A DNA stretch of 64,000 nucleotides, taken from assembly GCA_902762615.1 (NCBI GenBank), contig CACWOX010000015.1, forward strand, positions 41,505-105,504. Reading direction: 5' to 3'. The notes under the pieces were generated by a model that saw only the letters and a list, made by a program, of their open reading frames with translations, was not told the origin of the DNA and did not search any database. This document shows, in pieces, positions 8,525-18,303 of the stretch. Made by a program: the position numbers and the translations under genes. Numbering within the stretch: position 1 is the stretch's first letter; every line of letters begins with the position of its first letter. This stretch comes from an uncultured Ruminococcus sp. GTDB taxonomy: Bacteria > Bacillota > Clostridia > Oscillospirales > Acutalibacteraceae.

Positions 8525-9811
8525 ATGATCAAGATTGTCAAGGCGGACGGCGTCGCCGAGAGGGAGTTTCTTGCGAAGCTCCGCGAGAGAAGCGGCAAGA
8601 CCGACAGAAAGGTGACGGATATCGTCTCCGCTATTCTTGCCGATATACGGACAAAAGGCGACGAGGCGGTAAAATCATACACCGCGAAATTCGACAGTGC
8701 CGCGCCCGAATTCTATGAGGTGCCGAGAGAGATCATCGACGGAGCCGAGAAGGAATGTGACGGCGAACTGGTCGCCGCTATGAAACGGGCAGCAGCCAAT
8801 ATAGAAGATTTCCACGCGAGGCAGGTGCAGCAGAGCTGGCTGACCGCCAAGGACAACGGCGTGATATTGGGGCAGAGAATTCGCGGCTTGCACAGAGTGG
8901 GCGTTTACGTCCCCGGGGGAACGGCGGCGCTGTTTTCTTCGGTGCTGATGAATGTCATTCCCGCCAAAATCGCCGGCGTAAAGGAGATTATCATGGTGAC
9001 GCCGCCCTGCAAGGACGGCAGGGCGAACCGCGATATTCTGGCGGCTGCGGCGATTGCCGGAGTGGACAGGGTGTTCCTCTGCGGAGGAGCGCAGGCGATA
9101 GGCGCTCTTGCCTACGGTACGGACTCCATACCCAAGGTCGACAAAATCGTCGGCCCCGGCAATATCTTTGTAGCCACTGCCAAGAAGCTGGTTTTCGGCA
9201 CGGTCGATATCGACATGATTGCCGGTCCGAGCGAAATTCTTATTGTAGCCGATGAAAAGGCAAATCCCAAATTCCTCGCCGCCGACCTCATGAGTCAGGC
9301 GGAGCACGACAGGCTTGCTTCCGCCATTCTGGTCACCACCAGCGCCGAGCTTGCCGAAAAGACGGACGCGGAACTTGCCCGACAGTGCGCTCAGCTGTCC
9401 CGCAATGAGATCATAGAGGAATCCATTGCCAATTACGGCGGCATCATCGTCTGCCATTCGCTCGATGAGGCGGTGGATATGGCAAACGAGCTTGCCCCCG
9501 AACACCTTGAGGTCTGCGTTGAAAATCCGATGGAATACATCGGACGCTTTGACAACGCCGGTTCGGTGTTCCTCGGCAATTACGCTCCTGAACCGCTGGG
9601 CGATTACTTCGCGGGACCCAATCACGTGCTTCCCACCAGCGGCACGGCGAGATTCTTTTCACCGCTGTCGGTGGACACATTTATCAAGAAGTCGAGCTTC
9701 ATCTATTACAATGAGCCTGCTCTGCGTCAGGTCAAGGACGACGTTGTGATCATGGCGGAAAACGAAAGCCTCACGGCACACGCCAATGCCATTAAGGTGA
9801 GATTTGAATAA
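8525..9811 (+). CDS. hisD: Histidinol dehydrogenase
   Basis: Zn-dependent NAD enzyme making the last two oxidations, L-histidinol to L-histidine. The product is 428 residues, the usual length. Family landmarks include GVYVPGGTA near 126, [11 protein letters not shown] near 205, AGPSEILI near 227, [11 protein letters not shown] near 257 with the conserved Glu-His pair, and a C-terminal [14 protein letters not shown] near 362. The ATG at 8525 follows GAGGAGG; longer in-frame extensions upstream run into the heptamer array. hisC follows 29 bases later. Confidence 0.97.
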   Translation: MIKIVKADGVAEREFLAKLRERSGKTDRKVTDIVSAILADIRTKGDEAVKSYTAKFDSAAPEFYEVPREIIDGAEKECDGELVAAMKRAAANIEDFHARQVQQSWLTAKDNGVILGQRIRGLHRVGVYVPGGTAALFSSVLMNVIPAKIAGVKEIIMVTPPCKDGRANRDILAAAAIAGVDRVFLCGGAQAIGALAYGTDSIPKVDKIVGPGNIFVATAKKLVFGTVDIDMIAGPSEILIVADEKANPKFLAADLMSQAEHDRLASAILVTTSAELAEKTDAELARQCAQLSRNEIIEESIANYGGIIVCHSLDEAVDMANELAPEHLEVCVENPMEYIGRFDNAGSVFLGNYAPEPLGDYFAGPNHVLPTSGTARFFSPLSVDTFIKKSSFIYYNEPALRQVKDDVVIMAENESLTAHANAIKVRFE

Positions 9812-9840
9812 CTTGAAAAAATATTGAAAGCAGGAAGGTT

Positions 9841-10899
9841 ATGTCCTATCAATTAAATAAAAAAGTCCGCGACCTCGAACCCTATGAGCCGATCAGCGGC
9901 AATTATCCCATCCGGCTTGATGCAAACGAGTCCTTTCTGGAAATCCCGCCCGAGGTCAAGGCGGATATGCTGTCGCGCATTTCTTTGCTGCATCTCAACC
10001 GCTATCCCGATCCGCTTGCCGCCGGCGTCTGCGAGCGTGCCGGAAGGTATCTCGGCGTCAAGCCCGAGCTGATCACGGTGGGCAACGGTTCGGACGAATT
10101 GCTGACCCTGCTTACGCAGGTGATGATGAGCAAGGGGGAAAAGATGATCTGTACCTCGCCCGATTTTTCGATGTATCAATGCTACGGCTATCTCGCAGAG
10201 GTGGAATGCATCGAATTCAAAAAGGACGCGTCTTTCCGTATCAATGTCGATGCGCTGATCGACCTCATTCAAACCGAGGGCGCGAGGACGGTTATTTTCA
10301 GCAATCCCTGCAATCCCACAGGCGTGGGACTTCCCCGCGCCGAAGTCATTCGTCTGATAGAGGGGGTGCCGGAATGTCTGGTGGTGGTCGATGAAGCCTA
10401 CATGGAATTCTGGGATCAGTCGGTGCTGGACTGCGTGGAAAAATACGACAATCTGATGGTGCTCAAAACCTGCTCCAAGTCCTTCCGCATGGCTGGCATA
10501 CGCTGCGGTCTTGCCATCGCCAACCGCACCCTGACCAATGCCCTTCGCGCTGCGAAGTCCCCCTACAATGTCAATTCCATGACGCAGGCGGCGGCGGAAA
10601 CGCTCTTTGACTATCCGGCTGAGCTGGATGCAGCCACACAGGCGGTCATTCATTCGCGCGACGCGCTTTACGATTCCGTCAGAGCGCTTGCGGAAAAATT
10701 TCCCAAAAAGCTCTCGCTGCTGCCCACAAACGCGAATTTCGTCTATATCAAAATGCCGGCAGGGCAGGCAAAGCGGATATTCGAGGCGATGAAGGCGGAA
10801 GGCGTGATCGTGCGCTGCATGGGGGATTATCTGAGAATAACCTGCGGCACGGAGCATGAGAATGCCGAGGTCGTCAGACTTCTGGAGGTTTTTTTATGA
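9841..10899 (+). CDS. hisC: Histidinol-phosphate aminotransferase
   Basis: PLP-dependent fold type I aminotransferase converting imidazole acetol phosphate and glutamate to L-histidinol phosphate. It is 352 residues. Visible landmarks are RLDANESFLE near 27, GNGSDELL near 81, SNPCNPTG near 157, VVDEAYMEF near 181, and the PLP lysine in TCSKSFRMAGIRCG near 210. The stop codon overlaps the hisB start by four bases (ATGA), so the two are translationally coupled. Confidence 0.96.
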   Translation: MSYQLNKKVRDLEPYEPISGNYPIRLDANESFLEIPPEVKADMLSRISLLHLNRYPDPLAAGVCERAGRYLGVKPELITVGNGSDELLTLLTQVMMSKGEKMICTSPDFSMYQCYGYLAEVECIEFKKDASFRINVDALIDLIQTEGARTVIFSNPCNPTGVGLPRAEVIRLIEGVPECLVVVDEAYMEFWDQSVLDCVEKYDNLMVLKTCSKSFRMAGIRCGLAIANRTLTNALRAAKSPYNVNSMTQAAAETLFDYPAELDAATQAVIHSRDALYDSVRALAEKFPKKLSLLPTNANFVYIKMPAGQAKRIFEAMKAEGVIVRCMGDYLRITCGTEHENAEVVRLLEVFL

Positions 10900-11477
10900 G
10901 TGAACGCAGGGGAGAAGTAATCAGGAAAACCAAAGAGACGGATATAAACATTTCACTCGATCTTGACGGCGGTGAGGTGGCAATTGACAGCGGCATCGGC
11001 TTTTTAGACCACATGCTTACCGCGTTCGGCGTACACGGCGGCTTCGGGCTCAACGTGCGCTGCAAGGGCGACCTTGAGGTTGACGGACACCATACCGCCG
11101 AGGACATCGGCATTGCCCTCGGTCAGGCGTTCGCACAGGCGATCGGCGACAAGAAGGGAATCGCGCGTTACGGCAGCTTCTACATTCCGATGGACGAAGC
11201 GCTTGCCTTCTGTTCGCTCGACATCAGCGGCAGACCCTTTCTCGTATTCGACGCACAGTTTTCCCAGTGGCGCTGCGGCGAATTCGACTGCTGTCTGACC
11301 GAAGAATTCTTCCGCGCCTTTGCCATGAATTCCGGCGTGACGCTGCACATCAAATCCATGTACGGCAACAATTCCCACCACATCATCGAGGCGATCTTCA
11401 AGGCAGTCGCCCACGCGCTGAAAGCCGCCTGCAAAATCGAGTACGAAGGCACGCTTTCCACCAAAGGCATACTTTAA
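10896..11477 (+). CDS. hisB: Imidazoleglycerol-phosphate dehydratase
   Basis: Mn-dependent dehydratase of the histidine pathway. The protein is 193 residues and monofunctional, with no HAD phosphatase domain as in enterobacterial HisB, so histidinol-phosphate phosphatase must be elsewhere. The metal-binding motifs are clear: GFLDHML near 33-39, DGHHTAEDIGIALGQAF near 62-78, and the second HH motif NNSHHIIEA near 150. It starts in the 4-base overlap with hisC. A 7-base tandem array begins two bases after its stop codon. Confidence 0.96.
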   Translation: MSERRGEVIRKTKETDINISLDLDGGEVAIDSGIGFLDHMLTAFGVHGGFGLNVRCKGDLEVDGHHTAEDIGIALGQAFAQAIGDKKGIARYGSFYIPMDEALAFCSLDISGRPFLVFDAQFSQWRCGEFDCCLTEEFFRAFAMNSGVTLHIKSMYGNNSHHIIEAIFKAVAHALKAACKIEYEGTLSTKGIL

Positions 11478-11479
11478 TT

Positions 11480-11521
11480 AGTGTGAAGTGTGAAGTGTGA
11501 AGTGTGAAGTGTGAAGTGTGA
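11480..11521 (+). repeat. Heptamer tandem array AGTGTGA x6 with trailing palindrome
   Basis: Six perfect copies of AGTGTGA begin two bases after the hisB stop. Each carries TGA, so all three forward frames are closed. It is followed directly by the small inverted repeat CGTCAGC-AGA-GCTGAC (about 11524-11540), closely similar to CGTCAGC-AAT-GCTGACG inside the large dispersed repeat near 26576-26592. Confidence 0.85.
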
Positions 11522-11577
11522 CACGTCAGCAGAGCTGACAGGTGGAGTTTTACAGTAGTCTGACTCAGGAGGAAACA

Positions 11578-11802
11578 ATGGAAGATAATCTGAAAGATAA
11601 GAATTCATTGCGGGAAGAATCGAATGAGCTTGATATTACATGCGGAATGACTGACGATGAAATGACACGTCGCTTTATTGAAGCGGTTCGCATTGAGAAC
11701 GAAATTAAGAGAATAAAGGGCGTTCCTATCGCAGGATATGATGCAAAAACCTGTAGGGCGTATCTGGAATATCCCGACGGAAGAAGGATTTACAGTGAGT
11801 GA
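11578..11802 (+). CDS. Small hypothetical protein in the his operon
   Basis: A 74-residue charged protein ([14 protein letters not shown]...) with no recognisable domain; it looks soluble and partly helical. The ATG at 11578 has a strong CAGGAGGAA ribosome site 6 bases upstream, which supports translation. It sits between hisB and the hisA/hisI fusion, whose start lies 67 bases downstream. Composition is more AT-rich than the flanking his genes, so it may be a recent insertion together with the heptamer array just upstream. No function can be offered. Confidence 0.5.
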   Translation: MEDNLKDKNSLREESNELDITCGMTDDEMTRRFIEAVRIENEIKRIKGVPIAGYDAKTCRAYLEYPDGRRIYSE

Positions 11803-11869
11803 AGCGGAACGAAACCCAAATCCGTTCGCTGGTCGGCATGAAGCAATAAATAAGGAGCGAAAGAAAAAA

Positions 11870-12916
11870 ATGATCATATTTCCCGCAATAGACATCAAGG
11901 ACGGCAGCTGCGTCCGGCTGGTGAAGGGGGATTACGCTACCGCCCACAAGGTAGCCGAGGACCCGGTGCAGACTGCCCGCAGCTTTGAAGCGGCAGGCGC
12001 CCAGTGGATTCACATGGTCGATCTCGACGGCGCGAAGGACGCGGCGCTGGTCAACAGGGATATTTTTATTCGCGTCGCACGCGAGACCAATCTGAAGGTC
12101 GAGGTCGGCGGCGGCATTCGCAGCATGGAAGCGGTGGATGATTACCTGTCCAATGGAATTGCCCGTGTCATTCTCGGCTCGGCGGCTGTCAAAAATCCGG
12201 AATTTGCCCGTGAAGCGGTCGCAAAGTACGGCGACAGAATCGCCATCGGCATTGACGCGAGAAAGGGAATGGTCGCCGCGGAGGGCTGGCTCGACACTTC
12301 GGACGTTTACTTCACCGATCTTGCCGTTGCAATGGAGAAAATCGGTGTAAAGACTATCATCTTTACGGACATTTCGAGAGACGGAACCCTCACCGGACCA
12401 AATTTGGAGCAGCTCACGGAGATAAACAGCGCGGTCTCCTGCGACATCATCGCAAGCGGCGGCGTTTCGGGCATTGAGGACATCATCGCCCTGCGTGACG
12501 CGGGTCTTTACGGCGCGATTGCCGGCAAGGCGATCTATACCGGGGCGCTGCATGTGGCTGACGCTATTGCGGAAGGTGACAAGCCGAGAGACTTGTCACG
12601 CTATTTTGCCAAATCCGAGCTGATTCCGGCGATCGTACAGGAGGCTTCGACAGGCGAAGTGCTGATGCTTGCCTACATGAATGAAGAATCGCTCAGACTG
12701 ACGCTTGCAACCGGAATGACGTGGTTCTGGAGCCGTTCACGCGGCGAACTCTGGAACAAAGGCGCCACTTCGGGGCATTATCAGAAGGTGCTTTCCGTAA
12801 GCGGGGACTGCGACGACGATACCCTGCTGATCAAGGTGGAGCAGACAGGGGCAGCCTGTCACACGGGCAATCATTCCTGCTTCTTCCAGCCGATAGGATT
12901 TAAGAAGTCAAAATAA
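11870..12916 (+). CDS. hisA: HisA-HisI fusion: ProFAR isomerase / phosphoribosyl-AMP cyclohydrolase
   Basis: One 348-residue polypeptide carries two pathway steps. Residues 1-240 are the HisA TIM barrel: [12 protein letters not shown] at the start, VEVGGGIR near 80, [11 protein letters not shown] near 100, FTDISRDGT near 164. Residues 245-348 are His[25 protein letters not shown] start, [19 protein letters not shown] near 284-302, and the zinc ligands DCDDDTLL and [12 protein letters not shown]. The ATG at 11870 follows AAGGAG (11852-11857) and opens the HisA barrel; the frame extends upstream but would overlap the small gene. HisI is more often fused to HisE, which here is a separate gene 35 bases downstream. 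Confidence 0.93.
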   Translation: MIIFPAIDIKDGSCVRLVKGDYATAHKVAEDPVQTARSFEAAGAQWIHMVDLDGAKDAALVNRDIFIRVARETNLKVEVGGGIRSMEAVDDYLSNGIARVILGSAAVKNPEFAREAVAKYGDRIAIGIDARKGMVAAEGWLDTSDVYFTDLAVAMEKIGVKTIIFTDISRDGTLTGPNLEQLTEINSAVSCDIIASGGVSGIEDIIALRDAGLYGAIAGKAIYTGALHVADAIAEGDKPRDLSRYFAKSELIPAIVQEASTGEVLMLAYMNEESLRLTLATGMTWFWSRSRGELWNKGATSGHYQKVLSVSGDCDDDTLLIKVEQTGAACHTGNHSCFFQPIGFKKSK

Positions 12917-12951
12917 ACCATGAACGAAAAAACGCAAAGGAGCAAAAGAAA

Positions 12952-13296
12952 ATGCAGAACGAAAGTCAGAATTATGACGTGCTGGGTGCGCTTTATGATA
13001 CGGTCATCGAGAGACGCGACAACCCGCAGGAGAAGTCCTACACCTGCTATCTGCTGGATACCGGACTCGATAAAATCCTCAAAAAGGTGGGCGAGGAATG
13101 TTCCGAGACCATCATCGCCGCCAAGAACGACAGCGACAGCGACCTTGTGGGGGAGATCAGCGACCTGCTCTATCACCTGATGGTTCTCATGGTCAAGCGG
13201 GGTATCCCTCTGGAGGACGTTTATGCCGAGCTTGCCAAGCGCAGCCTCAAAAGCGGCAATTTAAAGACATTCAAACAGGTTGACAAGAACACCTGA
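12952..13296 (+). CDS. hisE: Phosphoribosyl-ATP pyrophosphatase
   Basis: Hydrolyses phosphoribosyl-ATP to phosphoribosyl-AMP, the step before HisI. The protein is 114 residues with the all-alpha MazG-like fold: the Mg-binding signature KKVGEECSETIIAAKN near 42-57 and the second helix EISDLLYHLMVLM near 66. It is the last gene of the his operon, closed by the terminator at 13340-13377. hisH and hisF, needed for imidazole ring formation, are absent from the operon. Confidence 0.94.
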   Translation: MQNESQNYDVLGALYDTVIERRDNPQEKSYTCYLLDTGLDKILKKVGEECSETIIAAKNDSDSDLVGEISDLLYHLMVLMVKRGIPLEDVYAELAKRSLKSGNLKTFKQVDKNT

Positions 13297-13339
13297 TTAT
13301 TCAAATTTTTAATACATGATTATTTTGTGATGATAATAT

Positions 13340-13377
13340 CCGCATATGTTGGCGAAAGCGAATGTATGCGGTTTTTT
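13340..13377 (+). terminator. Rho-independent terminator of the his operon
   Basis: CCGCATA (13340-13346) pairs with TATGCGG (13365-13371), followed by TTTTTT. The remaining 400 bases to the next gene are AT-rich, without a convincing ORF. They contain the palindrome TTGACT-AC-AGTCAA (13402-13415), a possible operator, and the promoter at 13673. Confidence 0.75.
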
Positions 13378-13672
13378 GTACGTCAAAATAACCAACGTTT
13401 TTTGACTACAGTCAATTGCTCTTCTGTGAGGTTCGTGTGAAAACCACCTGATTCAGGGCATTTTAATAAAAAAATGAATTTATTGTTCGGGAAAATGTAT
13501 AGCAATAAAAACAATTAAGCCCTTTTATAACACATACGAAAACATGTAAAGCAGAATGCCTTTTCAAGTGTGTGTGAAGAAACGCAAATAAAAATAATTG
13601 TGCAAAATTACCAATCAACCTTTTGGAAAATGCTTCAATTACATAAAGTTGAACCAATTGACAAAAATCTTG

Positions 13673-13701
13673 TTGAACTTATTTATAAAAAGTGCTATAA
13701 T
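13673..13701 (+). promoter_or_regulatory. Strong sigma-A promoter of the surface-protein locus
   Basis: TTGAAC (13673-13678), a 17-base spacer and a perfect TATAAT (13696-13701) with an upstream TGC (extended -10). The leader of about 80 bases to the ATG at 13787 shows no riboswitch-like folding. It should drive the fibro-slime, SipW-like and TasA-like genes. Confidence 0.7.
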
Positions 13702-13786
13702 ATCTTCAAATGAAAATTGATAAGTATAAATGTAACATTGTGATGTTCATGTTTCTAAGCGCATTTCTGAGGGAGGCTGCTAATTT

Positions 13787-15157
13787 ATGAAATCATTTGA
13801 TAAGCACAGCACGTTGTTGAGGGCAAAAGCGAAAACCAAGGCACGAAGTTTAGGCAAATCCGTCAGGAGGCATTCCGGACCGACCCGAGTGGTTGCGATC
13901 TGTCTGGCTTCACTTCTGGCTTTTTCGGCGTTTAACGCAAACATTGCGTCCATCGTCGATCTGTTCCAGGTTTCCGCCGATAATCCGACCACCACGACTT
14001 ATTTCAACGCGGGTTTTGACCTGTACGATTATACTAATACCTCCGGATTTAATTGGTATTTCAATGAATTCAATCAGAAACTCTATACCGAAGGGTATCT
14101 TGAGGGCGGCGACCATGATGATGATAATACCATTCCCGGATGGGGCGACGGAGACGGTGAAACGCAGTATCTTTTCCCCGATCTGTCCGAGGCTTCAACC
14201 TATTATCCGCTCTATCTCGGTTTTCAATATAAAAACAATGATTCAAGTTATCAGTATCCATATATCGTCCCTACAGAAGGAGCAATGGGCGGCAATGACC
14301 ATGGCGAAATTATTGCCAAATACAATTACTGCCTTGCCGCCAACTCAGGTGCGGGCGCTTCTCCTTACGGTGTTGTACAGGGACTTGTTGATGATACGTT
14401 GTCAGGCGGTGTCCCCACGCAAGGTCTCCAAAGGGTGACGCTGCCGTACTTTGATTCGACTTTCCTGAGCGGAGTCGGCTCGGTAGATACCGGCAACAAA
14501 TTCCGCTTCAGAAAGCACACGGGCAATGACGACTACGCCGGATATTATGTATTCGACAGTGAAAAAGACGGTTTGTCCATTACAAATGAGGGTGGCGTTG
14601 ATTATTATACCGCCGACGTCAACGGTACTAAATATTATGATGACGCGTTTGATGGCAGCAAACCCGGTTTCTTCCCACTGGGAAATAAAAACTTCGGTTT
14701 CGGCGCTGTTTTTACTATGGAATTTACCATTTCCAAGGATGGCAAAACTCCTTCCGGAGAAGATATGACATTCAACTTCCGCGGAGACGACGATGTATGG
14801 GTATTCATCGACGGTCATCTTGCCCTCGATCTCGGCGGCGCTCACGGCAAATGCTCCGGCAATATCAATTTTGCGAAGGCAAAAGCAACCGCCGATGAGG
14901 TTATCAATCGAGACAGACTCTCGTATGACAACCGCTATAATCGAGTGGAAGGAAACGTCACATCCAGTGTGCCGAATGATCTCAGCAGAATTTTCAACCA
15001 GGTGGGTATGTACGGTGACGCAACCAAGACGCATACGCTCAAGGTATTTTATCTTGAAAGAGGCGCTATAGAATCCAACTGCCTTAGGAATTATGCAGAA
15101 ATAATTAATACATTTCGATTGCTGAAACGCCGAAGCAACCTGTTTGTTTCAGCGTAA
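13787..15157 (+). pseudogene. Fibro-slime domain surface protein, N-terminal fragment
   Basis: First of three fragments of one broken gene (13787-17753, about 1,300 codons). An N-terminal basic stretch and hydrophobic segment near residues 33-55 form a signal/anchor. Residues about 60-430 are a fibro-slime (TIGR02148/PA14-like) domain, shown by DDDVWVFIDGHLALDLGGAH near 337-356 and VFYLERGAIESNC at the end. The family is found on secreted adhesion and matrix proteins. After ESNC the frame runs into an 89-bp hairpin (15092-15180) and stops at 15157. The expected continuation (ADNLTIVNNVDVSEVN) resumes directly after the hairpin in another frame, and 89 bases gives exactly that frame offset. 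A GGGAGG site and the promoter at 13673 support the start. Confidence 0.8.
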
Positions 15158-15180
15158 AATGACTGAATAAATTCTGCATA
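15092..15180. repeat. 89-bp imperfect hairpin inserted in the fibro-slime gene
   Basis: The segment begins TATGCAGAA (15092-15100) and ends with its complement TTCTGCATA (15172-15180). Inside, GCTGAAAC and GTTTCAGC form a central stem, and the arms between are imperfectly complementary. It is AT-rich, has no ORF, and breaks the host gene. No clear target duplication can be seen. It resembles a small MITE/REP-type element. Confidence 0.6.
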
Positions 15181-16767
15181 GCCGACAATCTTACGATCGT
15201 TAATAATGTTGACGTCTCTGAAGTCAACGCCTATCTCCAGTCTGCCACTCTGCTTGCGGCACGCAAGGAAGGCATTCAGTATCAGCTCCAGAACAAGGGC
15301 GAAGCCACCACGGAAGACAGCCCTGACGACCGCCAGCCCGGCGCGGACTACGACGAACCGCTGCCCTTCCCGACAGGCGACGGCGGTGGAGGCGGCGGTA
15401 CTACTACCAAATATATCCTCACTTATAAAAAAGCTGACGGAACCGTAATTGAGTCCTACGAGGTACCCGCAGGGAACATCATTAAGATCAAGGCGGCGAT
15501 AGACAATCTGCCGGAAGGCATTGAACTCAAAACGTGGAAAAACGCAGCTGGAACCGAATATGTACCCGGTCAGATGATTACTATGAACGGTCCGCTTGAG
15601 TTGACAGCGGAAATGAAGGTTGTGGTAACGGCTCCGAAAGTCCCGACCATTGTTTATGCCAATCATACCTGCGGCTGTGCCGGATTGCCGGGCTTTATGG
15701 CGGGCGGCAACAATAGTGCAAACAAGATGACGAATATCACCGGAAACTATTTCGGTTACCTGCTGACCTATGACTGGACTCTCCCCGAAAATAGCGGATA
15801 TATCCAGCACAAGAATTTTAACGGCGGCTCAGACAGCCAGCATACTTTCGGCACGATTAACGCGGGCGATATCGTTTTTGTTACGCTTGACAATGACGCA
15901 AACAGCAATTGCAGCAAAACAACTTATACCTACAGCAGCCTTTCCGGACTGGACAGCAATGTGTACAACGACTGGCTGAAAGGCTACGTCAAGCTGTATT
16001 ATGCTTTGGTTGACGCGAAAGCCGATCTTGATGCTGACGATACGCTGGACGGTACAGCCTATGCGACCGCTCATTCCAAATACAAAAATGCCACATTCGG
16101 AACAGCGGCTTCCGAATTTACCTCACAGATTACAGCACTTCAAACCGCCTACGGCATTACGCCAAGAACGCTCAACGCGGCTCTTCCGCCTGATCTGGAG
16201 ACGGAGGAGTTCGACAGCCCGGATATCTTAGCCAATATCTTTGACCCGGATGATCCCGATGCTGCCGATACCGCAGGCGCAACGACTGACCAGCCCGAAA
16301 CAACCGGCGATCAGCCTGCCGACGATACCCAGACCACCGAGACAACACAGGCGACCGAGCCTGAGCAGGCAACCGAACCGACGCAGGCGACAGAACCTGA
16401 GCAGCCGTCCGAGCCTGAGCAGACCAACGAGCCTGACGCAAACGCGCCCGCTTCCACCGGTCTGACTTCCGGAGCGGAGGGACACTGGGCAGGCAGCAGC
16501 GATTACGCCAATGTCGGCAACACCAACTACCAGCTCAAATATATCGCGGGCGGCAAATCGGTGCTTCGCAAGACCATGACGGGCAGCAACACCTTCAATC
16601 TGGTTGCCGATCAGTCGGCTACCTTCTCCAACCAGTTCTCCAGAGGCTCCCTCTTCAGGTCACCTTCAGCGAGATCTTCGGCGACGAAAACAGCGATGAA
16701 TTTAATTTCGCGGGGCAGAGCGTGGTCATTTACGAAACCGCCCACCCCAGCAACACCAGAAACGTAA
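15181..16767 (+). pseudogene. Fibro-slime surface protein, middle fragment
   Basis: Continuation of the broken gene in a second frame; it has no start codon before an internal ATG at 15574. It begins ADNLTIVNNVDVSEVN, then contains a glycine run, a repeat-like YKKADGTVIESYEVPAG module, a cysteine-bearing ANHTCGCAG segment and a Pro/Thr/Glu-rich spacer (TTETTQATEPEQATEPTQ...) near 16320-16440, typical of wall-spanning stalks. Near 16650 the frame is lost again: the protein runs out as SLFRSPSARSS while the natural continuation QVTFSEIFGDEN is in the third frame. One missing base in a pyrimidine-rich stretch would explain it. Confidence 0.7.
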
Positions 16768-17753
16768 CCATCGGCGCTGACGGCACCTTCAAGATGAAAT
16801 ACGGCGAGTACGTTATGTTCAAAAATATTCCTGTCTACACCAAATACACCATTCAGGAAACCCAGCCGGATGGCAGCGACAAGGGCGTAGTGTGGACAGT
16901 GAACAGGGTTTACACCTATCACGCTTATAAAGATGCATCCAATAAGCAGACCTTTGCCGGCGATATAGCGGTCACTGCCAACACCGCAGGCACGACTGAG
17001 GTTGACACCACCGCCGAGATCCAAATGAATGAGTTTGTGATAGACAATGACGATGATGCAAACGATAAGTTGACCGTTTCAACGTACAGCCTTACTACAG
17101 ACAACATGCTGTCAAGGTACACCGGTTACAAGCTCGACAACGATTATCTCCAGATCACGATGGAAAACTCCCTCAAAAAGGCGATACTGATTCTTACCAA
17201 GACCATCGACCACCCCTATTACTACTCCACCATTGACGGCGCTGATTCCACCGACAATCCGGCGGATCTGATCGGTATAACCACCCAAACTGGCGGCGTT
17301 TATTCTCCCGCGTTTGACGGACATGGCAGCGCCAACGACGTCAACGGCTATCAGAATGCCACCGGAGCCGAGCAGACCTTTATCTTCACCATCACCGAGT
17401 ACACCGATTCCATATTTGCCACCGCGACAGGCACGGTGATCAACGAGACCATTAGCTTTGACGGAGGAAATACGGCGACCAAGCACCGCGTCATTCAGGT
17501 GGATCCCAACAAGTGCTACATCGTCACCGAAGATGACGGCTGGTCGTGGAAGTACACACTCACAAGCGACAACGATGTGGAGGTCACGAGCTTTAACAGC
17601 ACAGTGAAGATTGAGGACAATGAGTACAATAATGCCGCGCAGGTCACCTTTGTCAATCACAAGGATGCAGATAATAGGAACGTGGAAGGCGACGTCTCGG
17701 TTGTCCAGAATCAGATCACCATTGAAAAGGGTGAGGATCTTCCGGAGCTATGA
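16653..17753 (+). pseudogene. Fibro-slime surface protein, C-terminal fragment with Cna-B-like modules
   Basis: Third fragment, beginning LQVTFSEIFGDEN after the single-base frameshift near 16650. It carries beta-rich, SpaA/Cna-B-like segments (SVVIYETA...DGTFKMKYGEY...FKNIPVYTKYTIQETQPDG, and later AILILTKTIDHPYYYS). Such domains form stalks in Gram-positive adhesins. The fragment ends EKGEDLPEL with no sorting motif or membrane anchor in this frame. It is followed 46 bases later by the SipW-type peptidase, suggesting one locus for export and assembly of a surface structure. Confidence 0.7.
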
Positions 17754-17799
17754 CGGATGATGATTTCATTCCGGTTCAGGGAGACAGGAGGCTGAAGCC

Positions 17800-18303
17800 A
17801 TGGCAAAAATCCTTCGCCTTGCGGTGAACACGCTGCTCACTGTGATCTTAGCAACGCTCTTGGCAGTCTACGCGCTGCCAAGGGTGTTCGGATACAAGCC
17901 GTATATGGTGGTGAGCGCTTCGATGCAGCAGAGCTTTCCGGTGGGCAGCCTGATATTTGTCAGGGATGCGCAGCCGGATGAAATCGAGGTCGGCGATCCC
18001 ATTACCTTTAGGACCGAGACATTGATCATCACCCACAGAGTGGTGGCTATTGACCGCGGTTCACAGGAGTTTACCACAAAAGGCGATAACAATAACACGA
18101 CAGAAACCATTCCCTTCGACCATTTGCTGGGCAAGGCGCTGAATTTTTCCATACCGTATCTCGGATATGTCTCGGCATGGTTTATCACCTTGCAGGGAAA
18201 AATTACCGTTATATCCGTGATCGCGGCGATGGCGCTTCTCAGCCTGACGCTCGGCAAGCTGGAGGAACTGGACAACGATGAAGCGAAAGAAGGTGAAAGC
18301 TGA
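17800..18303 (+). CDS. SipW-type (ER/archaeal-like) signal peptidase I
   Basis: A 167-residue membrane peptidase that should process the two SipW-type substrates encoded next. One membrane segment lies near 6-28 and another near 132-152. The catalytic Ser is in VVSASMQQSFPVGS near 39; the general-base position is His in IITHRVV near 79, instead of the Lys of bacterial SPase I; the conserved Asp is in TTKGDNN near 94. This Ser-His-Asp set marks the SipW/Sec11 class. The stop codon overlaps the next ATG by one base (TGATG), indicating translational coupling. Confidence 0.88.
   Translation: MAKILRLAVNTLLTVILATLLAVYALPRVFGYKPYMVVSASMQQSFPVGSLIFVRDAQPDEIEVGDPITFRTETLIITHRVVAIDRGSQEFTTKGDNNNTTETIPFDHLLGKALNFSIPYLGYVSAWFITLQGKITVISVIAAMALLSLTLGKLEELDNDEAKEGES

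Noticed and set aside
11480..11521. CRISPR array
   Set aside because: Units are 7 bases with no spacers, and no cas genes are present.
13463..13657. Minus-strand ORF in the gap before the fibro-slime gene
   Set aside because: AT-rich, no ribosome site, no similarity to anything known; the region reads as a promoter/intergenic stretch.
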